Source: JBARCX01 sp049794535
Lineage (GTDB): Bacteria; Pseudomonadota; Gammaproteobacteria; Xanthomonadales; Rhodanobacteraceae
Assembly (NCBI GenBank): GCA_049794535.1
Contig: JBARCX010000101.1
Span: forward strand, 1 to 21,100
DNA: 21,100 nt
Reading direction: 5' to 3'
The translations under genes were made by a program, and so were the position numbers. This document shows positions 1 to 7,952 of the stretch, piece by piece. Below the pieces are notes generated by a model, which saw only the letters and a list, made by a program, of their open reading frames with translations, was not told the origin of the DNA and ran no database searches. Positions within the stretch are counted from its first letter, which is position 1; each line of letters opens with the position of its first letter.

Positions 1-1
1 G

Positions 2-2725
2 CAAACTCCAGCCAGGCACGCGCTTTGGATGATGGCCGCGATAGCGGTATCAACCGCGCCGGCCGCACTCGCCCAAACGACCTACTCCCCCACGCAGGTA
101 AGCACCGGCGCAGGTTCCACCACCGCCATCGATCATTGGCAAATTCAAGACAGCGCCAAGGCGCAGCAAGGTGGTGCTGAAATCTCCTCGACGAACTTCT
201 CCACCGAGGGTTGGTATCCGGTGAGTGGACGAGCGACGGTCATGGCTGGACTGTTGGCGAACAACGCGTTTAAGAGCAGTACGTCCAAGAACGACGTGTT
301 CTACAGCGACAACCTGCGCGCGGTGCAGGTGCCAGATTCCAGCGGCAACCTCTTCGTGACGTCTTGGTGGTACCGCGCCGAATTCACGCTACCGAAAGAA
401 CTGGCAGGACGTCATACGCTGCTGCGCACTAACGGAATGATCGCGAGCGCCGACGTGTGGATAAACGGACGTCTGGTCGCCGACCACGCCGAGATCGCCG
501 GAGCCTATCCCGTGCATGGGTTCGACGTGACGCGCTGGGTACACACGGGCGCCAACATCCTCGCCATGCAGGTGCATCCGGCCGATCCACGAAAGAGCCT
601 GTCGATTGGCTGGGTGGACTGGAACCCCACGCCCCCGGACAACAACATGGGGCCATGGCGTGGCGTGGACATCGTGCAGACCGGACCGGTCGAACTGAGC
701 TTTCCACATGTCGCTTCGACGCTGTCGCTGCCCGATCTCTCGCATGCCACGCTGACCGTGAAGGTAGACGCGAAGAACCTTGATACGGTGGCGCATGATG
801 CGACGATCACCGGCACAGTGGCCGGCGTTCCGATACAACAAACCGTGCACCTCGCGCCCGGAGAAACACAGGTCGTTTCGTTCTCACCCAAGACAACGCC
901 AGGCCTCACGTTGGACCACCCGAAGATCTGGTGGCCAGTCGGCATGGGAGAACATCCGCTATACCAACTTGAGATGACCGCTGCGGTCGATGGTGCAACA
1001 TCCGACCGGGCCACGGCGACATTTGGTATACGCAGCGTTAGTTCGAACTTGACGAAACAAGGCTATCGCCAGTTCTTCATCAATGGAAAGCCTGTGCTTA
1101 TCCGTGGTGGTGGCTGGGCGCCGGACATGTTCCTGCGGGACAACCCCGCTCACATGGAGGCCGAGTTCAGCTACGTCGTCAACCTCGGCCTGAATACCAT
1201 TCGTAGTGAGGGCAAGCTGGAGAATCAGCGCTTCTACGATCTCGCCGACCAGAACGGCATTATGGTGCTGGCAGGCTGGGAGTGCTGCGACAAATGGGAG
1301 TCCGCTGCCAAAACGGGCGGCTCGCCCTGGACTGCCGCCGACCAAAGGGTTGCAGAAGACTCCATGGCCAGCGAAGCACGCCTGCTTCGCAACCATCCTT
1401 CCGTCATCGGTTTCCTGATCGGCAGCGACAACGCGCCTCCGCCGCCCATCGCAAAGATGTACGTGGATACGCTACGCGCGGCGGATTGGTCGTTGCCCAT
1501 TATCTCGGCCGCGGCCGATCAGGGGACGGCCGAAACGGGCCCTTCCGGCATGAAGATGGCCGGCCCGTACGATTGGATACCGCCGGCGTATTGGTACGCT
1601 GACAAACTGGGTGGCGCGTTTGGCTTTGATTCTGAGGTCAGTGCGGGTGCTGTTATCCCGCGACTGGAAGACCTGATGCGCATGCTGTCGCCGCAGGAGC
1701 AGGAAGCCCTGTGGAAGTACCCAGAAACCAGGCAATACCACGCATCCGCGGACTGGTCGGAGTTCGCCGTGCTGACACCGTTCGACAAGGCGCTCGCCCA
1801 TCGCTACGGCACGCTTACGAGCCTTGCTGATTATGTCGCTAAGGCCCAGCTCGATAACTACGACAACGTCCGCGCACAGTTCGAAGCGTTCAACGCGCGC
1901 ATGGATGCCGCCAAGCCGGCGACCGGCGTCATCTATTGGATGCTCAACAACGCGTGGCCCTCGTTGCACTGGCATCTGTACGACTACTTTTTGAATCCTG
2001 CCGGCGCGTATTTCGGCGCCAAGAAAGCCAACGAGCTGGTACACATCCAGTATTCGTACGACTCCCATGGCATCGTGCTGGTGAACCACGCGCTTGACGA
2101 TATTCATGGCCTGCAAGCGAACATCCGCGTGCGCAATCTGGACGGTAGCGTGCGCTACGAGAAGCACATCGACGGCATCGACCTTGCGGGGAACCACACG
2201 CGGCTATTGGCAACACTGCCGGCCATCGCCAACCTGTCACCCGCGTACTTCATCGAACTCGACCTCGCCTCTTCCGACGGCAAGCCGGTCAGCCGCAACG
2301 TCTACTGGCTGTCCACTCGACCAGACGTGCTCGACTGGGCGCATTCGAGCTGGTATCTCACCCCGTTGACGCAATATGCAGACCTGACCGCGCTGCGGTC
2401 CCTTCCAGCCGCGACCAGCGAGGTTCACGCAACGACGCTACGCGAAGGAAACGATGACGTCACCACGGTCACTTTGTCGGTGCCAGCATCGTCCAAGGCC
2501 GTGGCGCTGTTCCAGCACGTGTCGATCAGGCGTGGTGCGCACGGCGACCTTGCGCTGCCAATACGGTGGAATGACAATGACGTCACGCTTTGGCCCGGTG
2601 AGTCGATAACCCTAACTGCGCGATTTGCATCGCAGGGAGCGGCCGATCCTGTCGTCGAAGTGAGTGGGTGGAACGTTCAAGCCCAAAGCGTTCCAGCTTC
2701 CACCACGCAGGGATCAGATCATTGA
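2..2725 (+). CDS. GH2 exo-beta-D-glucosaminidase / endo-beta-mannosidase-type enzyme, 5' partial
   Basis: This is a secreted glycoside hydrolase of family 2. The reading frame is open to base 2, and the residues before the first ATG (29) belong to a signal peptide (R-H-A-L-W before a hydrophobic stretch ending A-L-A|Q). The true start is therefore probably upstream of the window. Counting from ATG 29 (898 residues), the order is a sugar-binding jelly roll (about 60-220), an Ig-like domain (about 225-335), a TIM barrel (about 340-650) and C-terminal beta domains. The barrel carries RGGGWAPDM (359-367), GWECCDKWE (416-424), GSD (465-467) and DSE (534-536). The Asp-467/Glu-536 pair matches the acid/base and nucleophile of the CsxA exo-chitosanase subfamily, where Asp replaces the usual GH2 Glu. 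Plant endo-beta-mannosidases that cut the N-glycan core are related GH2 enzymes, and with a PNGase A-type amidase 2 kb downstream that activity is a real alternative. Family is certain; substrate is inferred. Confidence 0.9.
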   Translation, partial: QTPARHALWMMAAIAVSTAPAALAQTTYSPTQVSTGAGSTTAIDHWQIQDSAKAQQGGAEISSTNFSTEGWYPVSGRATVMAGLLANNAFKSSTSKNDVFYSDNLRAVQVPDSSGNLFVTSWWYRAEFTLPKELAGRHTLLRTNGMIASADVWINGRLVADHAEIAGAYPVHGFDVTRWVHTGANILAMQVHPADPRKSLSIGWVDWNPTPPDNNMGPWRGVDIVQTGPVELSFPHVASTLSLPDLSHATLTVKVDAKNLDTVAHDATITGTVAGVPIQQTVHLAPGETQVVSFSPKTTPGLTLDHPKIWWPVGMGEHPLYQLEMTAAVDGATSDRATATFGIRSVSSNLTKQGYRQFFINGKPVLIRGGGWAPDMFLRDNPAHMEAEFSYVVNLGLNTIRSEGKLENQRFYDLADQNGIMVLAGWECCDKWESAAKTGGSPWTAADQRVAEDSMASEARLLRNHPSVIGFLIGSDNAPPPPIAKMYVDTLRAADWSLPIISAAADQGTAETGPSGMKMAGPYDWIPPAYWYADKLGGAFGFDSEVSAGAVIPRLEDLMRMLSPQEQEALWKYPETRQYHASADWSEFAVLTPFDKALAHRYGTLTSLADYVAKAQLDNYDNVRAQFEAFNARMDAAKPATGVIYWMLNNAWPSLHWHLYDYFLNPAGAYFGAKKANELVHIQYSYDSHGIVLVNHALDDIHGLQANIRVRNLDGSVRYEKHIDGIDLAGNHTRLLATLPAIANLSPAYFIELDLASSDGKPVSRNVYWLSTRPDVLDWAHSSWYLTPLTQYADLTALRSLPAATSEVHATTLREGNDDVTTVTLSVPASSKAVALFQHVSIRRGAHGDLALPIRWNDNDVTLWPGESITLTARFASQGAADPVVEVSGWNVQAQSVPASTTQGSDH

Positions 2726-2741
2726 AGACGCAAAGGCTTCC

Positions 2742-3749
2742 ATGTCACGTGTGACCATCAACGATGTCGCCCGTGTGTCAGACACTTCGAAAAAGACCGT
2801 ATCGCGCGTGCTCAATAACGAGCCGAACGTACGCGATTCGGTGCGGGAACGTGTGCTTTCGGCCGTTGCGGAACTCAACTACCGGCCGCTCACCTCCGCG
2901 CGCAGCTTGGCGACGAACCGCTCCTTCATGATCGGCTTGCTCTACGACAACCTTTCGCCTAGCTACATCATGGAAGTTCAAGCAGGCGTGCTGGAGGCGT
3001 GCGAGGCGCGGCAATACAGCATGATGGTGCAGCCACTGGTCTCGACGGCACCAGACTTCGTCGAGCGCGTCAAGGGCATTCTCTCGCGCCACCAGCCCGA
3101 TGGACTGATCCTTACACCGCCGATCACCGACCACACGAAACTGCTCAACTACCTGCGCAAAATCGACCTTCCGTTTGCCTCGATCGCGCCACGCCAACCC
3201 AAGGACTGCATCGGCGTGATACTCCGTGAACGCGAAGCTGCCGCAGCGATGGTGGAGCACCTTGCGTCACTGGGCCACCGCCGCATCGCCCACATCCTTG
3301 GCGACCCTAAGCACGGCGCAGGCATCTGGCGCCTCGCCGGTTACCGCGACGGCCTGAAGCGCGCTGGGTTGACGGAAAATCCCGCGTACATGGTCCAGGG
3401 CCGGTTTTCCTTCGAATCTGGCGTAGCCGCAACCCGCCGACTGCTCGCACTGAAGCAACGGCCAACCGCCATTTTCGCGGCCGACGACGACATGGCCGTC
3501 GGTGCGATCTGGGCCGCCGCGGAAGCCGGGGTGTCGGTTCCCAGCGAGATGTCCATTTGCGGCTTCGATGACACCACCATCGCGACGCAGGTGTGGCCAC
3601 TGCTGACCACCGTCCACCAACCCGTGCACGAAATGGGTAAGCGCGCCACCGAGGAACTACTGCTTCGCGTGCTGGGCAAGGGAGAGGCCAGCATGGTCGA
3701 AGTCGGCTACGAAATGCGCATGCGCGCATCGACAGCACCCGCGCCCTGA
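2742..3749 (+). CDS. LacI-family transcriptional regulator
   Basis: This is a DNA-binding sugar-responsive regulator of 335 residues. The frame is open further upstream into the GH2 gene, but ATG 2742 is the start that gives the usual LacI N-terminus (S-R-V-T-I-N-D-V-A) and has an AAAGG 5 nt before it. Residues 4-22 form the helix-turn-helix (TINDVA...SKKTVSRVLN), followed by the hinge helix around LNYRPLTSARSLA (residues about 46-58). The rest is a periplasmic-binding-protein-like effector domain, with the typical late motif P-S-E-M-S-I-C-G-F-D-D. It starts 16 nt after the GH2 stop, so the two are almost certainly co-transcribed and it probably controls this glycan block. Operators would be expected upstream of the GH2 operon, outside the window. 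The inducer cannot be read from the sequence. Confidence 0.93.
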   Translation: MSRVTINDVARVSDTSKKTVSRVLNNEPNVRDSVRERVLSAVAELNYRPLTSARSLATNRSFMIGLLYDNLSPSYIMEVQAGVLEACEARQYSMMVQPLVSTAPDFVERVKGILSRHQPDGLILTPPITDHTKLLNYLRKIDLPFASIAPRQPKDCIGVILREREAAAAMVEHLASLGHRRIAHILGDPKHGAGIWRLAGYRDGLKRAGLTENPAYMVQGRFSFESGVAATRRLLALKQRPTAIFAADDDMAVGAIWAAAEAGVSVPSEMSICGFDDTTIATQVWPLLTTVHQPVHEMGKRATEELLLRVLGKGEASMVEVGYEMRMRASTAPAP

Positions 3750-3762
3750 TCCAGGCGCTATC

Positions 3763-3807
3763 TTGCAGCACATGCCCTTGCAACCCGTGCCATTGCAACA
3801 CGTACCA
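3763..3807 (+). repeat. Three tandem 15-bp repeats upstream of the sulfotransferase
   Basis: Three consecutive 15-mers fill the gap after the LacI gene: TTGCAGCACATGCCC, TTGCAACCCGTGCCA and TTGCAACACGTACCA. They share TTGCA at every 15-bp step and are in frame with the following gene. Read as protein they would give repeats of (L)-Q-(H/P)-(M/V)-P from a TTG start, but the good ribosome binding site further on makes translation here unlikely. They may be a leader or protein-binding array; no function is known to me. Confidence 0.6.
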
Positions 3808-3831
3808 CCACACCGAGAGGAGACTGCTCAC

Positions 3832-4677
3832 ATGCCTGTCACGCCAGACGCCAGCAACCCACCACGGAAGTTCCACTTTATTTCCGGGCTGCCGCGCTCC
3901 GGCACCACACTGCTGGCCGCTATCCTCAATCAGAATCCGCGCTTCCGCGCTGGAATGACCAGCCCGCTTGCAGACATCATGGGCGTGGTCATAGCGGAAG
4001 CAAGCAGCAAGAACGATTTTTCGTTCGATATCTCCGACGAGCAGCGCGTCGCACTGTTGCGCGGGCTAGTCGAGAACTTCTACTCGGCGCAGGCTGACGC
4101 CAACGTGGTGTTCGACACCAGCCGACTGTGGTGTAGCCGGATGCAGTTACTCAACACGCTGTTCCCTGGGGTGAAGGTCATTGCGTGCGTGCGACAGTTG
4201 GCATGGGTGCTGGACAGCGTGGAGCGATTGGCGCAGAGGCAGCCGCTCAGCGTCAGCAAGGTGTTCCGTTTCGACACCAATACCACGGTGTACTCGCGCG
4301 TTGAGGCGTTGACCGATCCACGGGGCATGGTGGGCTTCGCCTACCAAGCCACCAAAGAAGCGTTTTACGGCCAGCACGCGCAAGACCACCTGCTGATGCT
4401 GACCTACGAAAGCCTGGTGAGCGATCCGGCCGCCGCCATGCGCGCGGTCTACCAATTCTTGGGCGAGCCTTGGTTCGAGCACGACTTCGACCACATCGAA
4501 TACAGCGCCGATGAATTCGATGCCCGCGTCGGCATGCCCGGCCTGCATTCCGTTCGGCCGAAGGTACAGTTGATCGAACGTCAGCCCGTCCTGCCTCGCG
4601 ACATCCTAGGACGCTTCGCGAACGAAGCGTTCTGGATGGATCCCAAGAACAACGTCAACCACGTGCCCATCGTGTAA
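3832..4677 (+). CDS. Sulfotransferase family protein
   Basis: This is a predicted cytoplasmic sulfotransferase of 281 residues, expected to move sulfate from PAPS to a hydroxyl or amino group of an unknown acceptor. The frame is open from TTG 3763, but ATG 3832 is preceded by GAGAGGAG with a 9-nt spacer, so I place the start there. The 5'-phosphosulfate loop is at residues 18-27 (SGLPRSGTTL), and the 3'-phosphate contact resembles C-V-R(121)...S(129) after a beta strand. There is no signal peptide. It lies 82 nt after the LacI gene and is followed by a hairpin at 4701-4724, so it may close the GH2-LacI operon. A sulfotransferase beside glycan-degrading enzymes is unusual; whether it acts on the same glycans or merely sits there cannot be told. 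Small P-loop kinases share the loop, but the overall pattern fits sulfotransferases better. Confidence 0.85.
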   Translation: MPVTPDASNPPRKFHFISGLPRSGTTLLAAILNQNPRFRAGMTSPLADIMGVVIAEASSKNDFSFDISDEQRVALLRGLVENFYSAQADANVVFDTSRLWCSRMQLLNTLFPGVKVIACVRQLAWVLDSVERLAQRQPLSVSKVFRFDTNTTVYSRVEALTDPRGMVGFAYQATKEAFYGQHAQDHLLMLTYESLVSDPAAAMRAVYQFLGEPWFEHDFDHIEYSADEFDARVGMPGLHSVRPKVQLIERQPVLPRDILGRFANEAFWMDPKNNVNHVPIV

Positions 4678-4700
4678 GGGCTGCTCATCGCCACAAAGAA

Positions 4701-4724
4701 CAAAGGCCGCTTGCGCGGCCTTTG
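4701..4724 (+). terminator. Hairpin terminator after the sulfotransferase
   Basis: A perfect 10-bp stem (CAAAGGCCGC / GCGGCCTTTG) with loop TTGC lies 23 nt after the sulfotransferase stop. It is preceded by an A-rich stretch, but only short T runs follow, so termination may be partial or bidirectional. It separates the GH2-LacI-sulfotransferase unit from the PNGase gene. Confidence 0.65.
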
Positions 4725-4783
4725 TCGTAACAGCACGCGGCATGATGCTCTTACCCCTCGCTAGAAGACGCCATCCCGTGCAT

Positions 4784-4805
4784 GCTTGCAGATAACGTCG
4801 CAAGC
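4784..4805. promoter_or_regulatory. Inverted repeat just upstream of the first PNGase A gene
   Basis: GCTTGC and GCAAGC are perfect 6-bp arms separated by 10 bp, centred about 30 bp before the chosen start at 4824. They could be a regulator binding site or a leader hairpin. The arms are short, so chance is possible. No clear sigma-70 boxes were found beside it. Confidence 0.25.
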
Positions 4806-4823
4806 AACTGTTGGATGATCTAC

Positions 4824-6587
4824 ATGCGCCATCTGATTCGCCCGAGCCTTGCCCTTGCACTGACATTGCCGAGCGCGCTCGCCGCCGCAGCAACATCACC
4901 CGCCGTGGGCGATCGTGGCGTCGCCATCGCCGATGCGCCGGTGCCGCACCCAGTCGGCACACCCTGCGTCGCCAACCTGTATACCGATGTTGCGTTCGAC
5001 GACCACGGCGAAGCCACCTCGCGCACTGCGAAGCCCCGCGAGTGGGCGTATACACCACCTGCGCAGTGCACCGGGCCATGGTCGAAAGTGGTGCTAGAGG
5101 CAGATTTCTCGGTGACGGCCGGGCGGCAATACGACCGTACGGTCAGCCTATGGCTCAAGGGCGTGAACCTCTTCTATGGCACCACGCAGGAACCGAGTGC
5201 CAAAGTCAGCCCCCACTGGTACGTCGAGCGTGACGTGACCGATTATGCCAGCCTGTTCCATGACGTCGGGCACGGCCAGACCATCCTCAACAACTGGATA
5301 GATGCCACGCGCACCGGTGTTATCCACGGCAGCGCGCGGCTGGTGTTCTATCCAGCCACGACGGACAGCAAGGCCGCATCGCCCGCTGATCTCGCCATCG
5401 GTCTGGTCGGCGACAACGACGGGCATCCGGTGGATGTGCAGAACGGCAATGAAACGCTCTCACGTACTCTCACACTGCCGCGCAATGTCGAGCGCGTGGC
5501 GCTGGATCTGATCGCGCAAAGCCAGGCCGTGGACGAGCAGTGGTACATGTGCATCGACGATGCCGACATGGAACCTACGCGCGAATTCTCGCTCGGGCCA
5601 CCGAACGCGGGTGATCCGCTGGAACAGTGCCCTGGCGGCAACTTCCGTGAGGTGGCCGTGAGCATCGACGGCCAGCCGGCGGGTCGCGCGCCGGTCTATC
5701 CATGGACCTACACCGGAGGCGTGGACCCCAATCTGTGGCGGCCCACGACGGACATCCAGACGCTTAACTTCACGCCGTATCGCGCGGACCTGACCCCCTT
5801 CGCCGCGCTGCTGGACGATGGCAAGCCACACACCGTGGCGGTGCGTGTGCTGGGCGCACACGACTTCTTCAGCCTCACCGCCAACCTGCTAGCTTGGCGC
5901 GACAAAGGCCGCGACGTGCTTACCGGCAAGCTCACGCAAAACACGCTTGCCATGCAGCAGGACGGCCAGCAACCACAAGTGCAGCGCGGCTTCAAAGATG
6001 GTGCTAACGGTACGCTGCATGGAGAGGTCGATACCCTGCAAAGCGGACACTACGTGATCGTCGGCGAACTGCAGACCTCGCACGGCAAGGTCATCACTCG
6101 CGTCGAACAACACGCGAATTTTTCCAACCGTCAGGGCTTCGATCATCCATCGAAAGGCATCTACAACCAGCGCATCGACATGCATACGCAAGTAGTCGAT
6201 GAGGTGCTCACCACTACCGACACCGGCACCGTGCAGCACACGCATCGCCTTGACTACCCACTGCTCATCGACATCCGCAAAGAGGTGCGTGCGAACGGCG
6301 ACTTCACTGCAGACATCACGATGCAGCAGGGTTACCTGAGCAAGCTCCAGCGCACGCAGGACGGCCATGTGAGCTTCTGGTCCGCCCTGGATAACCATCT
6401 CATCAGCCACAGCAACACCGATTTCAACGCTGGCGGCACGGGCATCACCGGTTCGCGCGGACAACATGGGCAGCAGTCATACCGATTTAGCGACTCGTTG
6501 GGCAGTTGCTACGCGCGGCGCGTGGAAACGCGCGATCAGGCTGTCGTCGCTGTCGAATCGGGCCAGGGTTGCCCGAACCATACCTAA
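4824..6587 (+). CDS. Secreted PNGase A-family peptide N-glycanase (copy 1)
   Basis: This belongs to the peptide-N4-(N-acetyl-beta-glucosaminyl)asparagine amidase A family, which cleaves the bond between Asn and the first GlcNAc of N-glycans, including plant-type core-fucosylated ones. The frame is open from ATG 4782, but ATG 4824 gives a clean Sec signal (M-R-H-L-I-R-P then a hydrophobic stretch to A-L-A-A-A-A); ATG 4815 is also possible. From 4824 (587 residues), family landmarks are GTPC (45-48), QYDRT (102-106), GTTQEPS (119-125) and ERDVTDY (135-141). Later come L-P-R-N-V-E-R and the S-I-D-G-Q-P-A-G...P-V-Y-P-W-T-Y-T-G-G segment. C48 and C82 may form a disulfide in the exported protein. 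The gene sits alone between two hairpins, directly after the GH2-LacI-sulfotransferase block. Activity is inferred from family membership. Confidence 0.88.
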   Translation: MRHLIRPSLALALTLPSALAAAATSPAVGDRGVAIADAPVPHPVGTPCVANLYTDVAFDDHGEATSRTAKPREWAYTPPAQCTGPWSKVVLEADFSVTAGRQYDRTVSLWLKGVNLFYGTTQEPSAKVSPHWYVERDVTDYASLFHDVGHGQTILNNWIDATRTGVIHGSARLVFYPATTDSKAASPADLAIGLVGDNDGHPVDVQNGNETLSRTLTLPRNVERVALDLIAQSQAVDEQWYMCIDDADMEPTREFSLGPPNAGDPLEQCPGGNFREVAVSIDGQPAGRAPVYPWTYTGGVDPNLWRPTTDIQTLNFTPYRADLTPFAALLDDGKPHTVAVRVLGAHDFFSLTANLLAWRDKGRDVLTGKLTQNTLAMQQDGQQPQVQRGFKDGANGTLHGEVDTLQSGHYVIVGELQTSHGKVITRVEQHANFSNRQGFDHPSKGIYNQRIDMHTQVVDEVLTTTDTGTVQHTHRLDYPLLIDIRKEVRANGDFTADITMQQGYLSKLQRTQDGHVSFWSALDNHLISHSNTDFNAGGTGITGSRGQHGQQSYRFSDSLGSCYARRVETRDQAVVAVESGQGCPNHT

Positions 6588-6632
6588 TCCTTGTCCGTTT
6601 TCTCCGACGCGCAGGCGTTATCCAATAGCACT

Positions 6633-6660
6633 GAAGGCCCCTCAAGGGGCCTTCTTTTTT
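6633..6660 (+). terminator. Rho-independent terminator after PNGase A copy 1
   Basis: A 9-bp perfect stem (GAAGGCCCC / GGGGCCTTC) with loop TCAA is followed directly by six T. It lies 45 nt after the PNGase stop and is a textbook intrinsic terminator on the + strand. The next gene is convergent. Confidence 0.93.
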
Positions 6661-6694
6661 ATTTGATGATGAAACTCAACAGCACGCCTTCTTC

Positions 6695-7394
6695 TTACAG
6701 CTTCGAACCACCATCCACTTGCAGGGTGTCGCCGGTGATCCAGCGCGCCTCATCTGAGGCAAGAAACGCAACGGCACCGGCGATGTCATCGGGCTGCGCG
6801 AGGCGCTTGAGCGCCTGCATGCCTAGCGTCACGTTGCGGCCTTCCTCGGTCTTGGTGAAATTGGACATATCCGTTTCCACCACTCCCGGCGCGACGGCGT
6901 TGACGCGGATGCCACGGGAGCCCAGCGACGCCGCGAAATGCTTGACCAGTGTGTCGACGGCGCCCTTGGTCGCTGCATAAGCGGACATGTTGCCTACCGC
7001 TGCGCGTGCGGCGAGCGAAGAGGTGAAGATGATATTGCTATCCGTACTCATGGTCGGTAGCAATTGCTGGATGAGGAAATACGGTGCGCGCACGTTGACG
7101 GCAAAGAGCTGATCGAAGTCCTCGACCGTCGTGTCTTCGATGGTCGCAGCCTTTGAGACGCCGGCATTGGCGACGAGGATGTCCAGTCGGTCGCCAATGA
7201 TGCCGCGAACCTGCTTGGCCAATTCATGCGGCCCCTTCGGCGTGCTTAGATCGGCACCTAATTTCTCGGCGCGACCGCCGGCCTTGCGGATCTCCTCCAC
7301 GACGGCGTCGGCTTCCTTCTGCGCGCTGCTGTAATGGACCAGGACTTGGGCGCCGGATTTGGCGAGGGCAAGTGCGGCGGCGCGACCGAACATG
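6695..7394 (-). pseudogene. SDR-family oxidoreductase lacking its cofactor-binding N-terminus
   Basis: This short-chain dehydrogenase/reductase begins abruptly. After ATG 7394 the protein reads M-F-G-R-A-A-A-L-A-L-A-K-S-G-A, whereas family members have roughly 16-18 more residues containing beta strand 1 and the TGxxxGIG dinucleotide loop before R-A-A-A. The rest is intact: NAG in V-A-N-A-G-V-S, catalytic S-S, Y-A-A-T-K, and the C-terminal Q-V-D-G-G-S motif. A plausible ribosome site (CGGAG) precedes the ATG, so a short internal deletion joining the first codon to the GIG codon region explains it better than loss of the whole 5' end. The frame stays open upstream only as antisense of DUF427. 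It lies 33 nt behind DUF427 and was probably in its operon. It is likely inactive unless it partners another subunit; a sequencing error is not excluded. Confidence 0.75.
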
Positions 7395-7427
7395 TCTCCG
7401 CTTGTATAGGAAGTTGGGTAGAGGAAA

Positions 7428-7826
7428 TCAGCCGTCGATCTGCTCGATCGCATCGACGCGATCGGGATAGAACGCGACGTGGTCCTTGATGGGCGCGACA
7501 GCGTCGTAGGCATGCTCGTACGTCCACACCGCATTGATCGCGCGCTCACCGCCGACTGGAATGCTGAAGTAGGAGCATTCGCCTTTGTACGGGCAGTAAG
7601 TGCTGTGATCGGTGCGCTCCAGTAGCGTCATATCCACATCCTTACGCGGGATGTATTGGACCGCTGGATAGTTCGCTTCTTTCAACGTGAGCGCATCACG
7701 CGTGTCCGCGACGATGCGGCCCGCGATTTTTACGATAACGCGATGCGTGTTGCGCTCAATCGCGATGGGGTGATCCGGCCCAGGTATCTTGATTGGCTTG
7801 GCGGAGGTTTGATCGTTGTGGGTCAC
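7428..7826 (-). CDS. DUF427 domain-containing protein
   Basis: This 132-residue protein has the DUF427 pattern: V-I-V-K-I-A-G-R-I-V-A-D-T, then Y-I-P-R-K-D-V-D-M, T-Y-C-P-Y-K-G-E-C-S-Y-F, and A-W/V-W-T-Y-E-H-A-Y at residue about 100-107, ending V-A-F-Y-P-D-R-V. The start is GTG 7826, supported by AAAGGAGT 7 nt upstream. There is no signal peptide. The domain's biochemical role is not established, though members often sit near oxidoreductases, as here with an SDR remnant directly downstream on the same strand. No catalytic assignment is made. Confidence 0.88.
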   Translation of the reverse strand: MTHNDQTSAKPIKIPGPDHPIAIERNTHRVIVKIAGRIVADTRDALTLKEANYPAVQYIPRKDVDMTLLERTDHSTYCPYKGECSYFSIPVGGERAINAVWTYEHAYDAVAPIKDHVAFYPDRVDAIEQIDG

Positions 7827-7861
7827 GGTGATAACTCCTTTAGAAGATGAGGGTTCGTCCG

Positions 7862-7894
7862 TTTTACGCCGCCTTGTAGAGAGGCGGCGTAAAA
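7862..7894. repeat. 12-bp perfect inverted repeat between two SDR/DUF427 units
   Basis: TTTTACGCCGCC and GGCGGCGTAAAA are perfect 12-bp arms around a 9-nt loop. On either strand the T run is in the 5' arm and the A run in the 3' arm, so it is not a classical intrinsic terminator, although a strong hairpin could still stop the decayed SDR transcript. It lies between the DUF427 start and the SDR remnant's stop. Confidence 0.6.
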
Positions 7895-7952
7895 GAGCTT
7901 GCCAACGCGTGTGTATTTACTCGCTCAGGATACGGGTCATGCTCATGCTCTT

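Noticed and set aside
3763..3831. TTG-initiated extension of the sulfotransferase
   Set aside because: The strong GAGAGGAG site before ATG 3832 and the tandem-repeat nature of the extension favour the shorter protein; kept only as a possibility in the findings.
7395..7549. Upstream extension of the truncated SDR frame to 7549
   Set aside because: This part is antisense/out-of-frame to the well-supported DUF427 gene and its Arg/Ser-rich translation has no SDR similarity.
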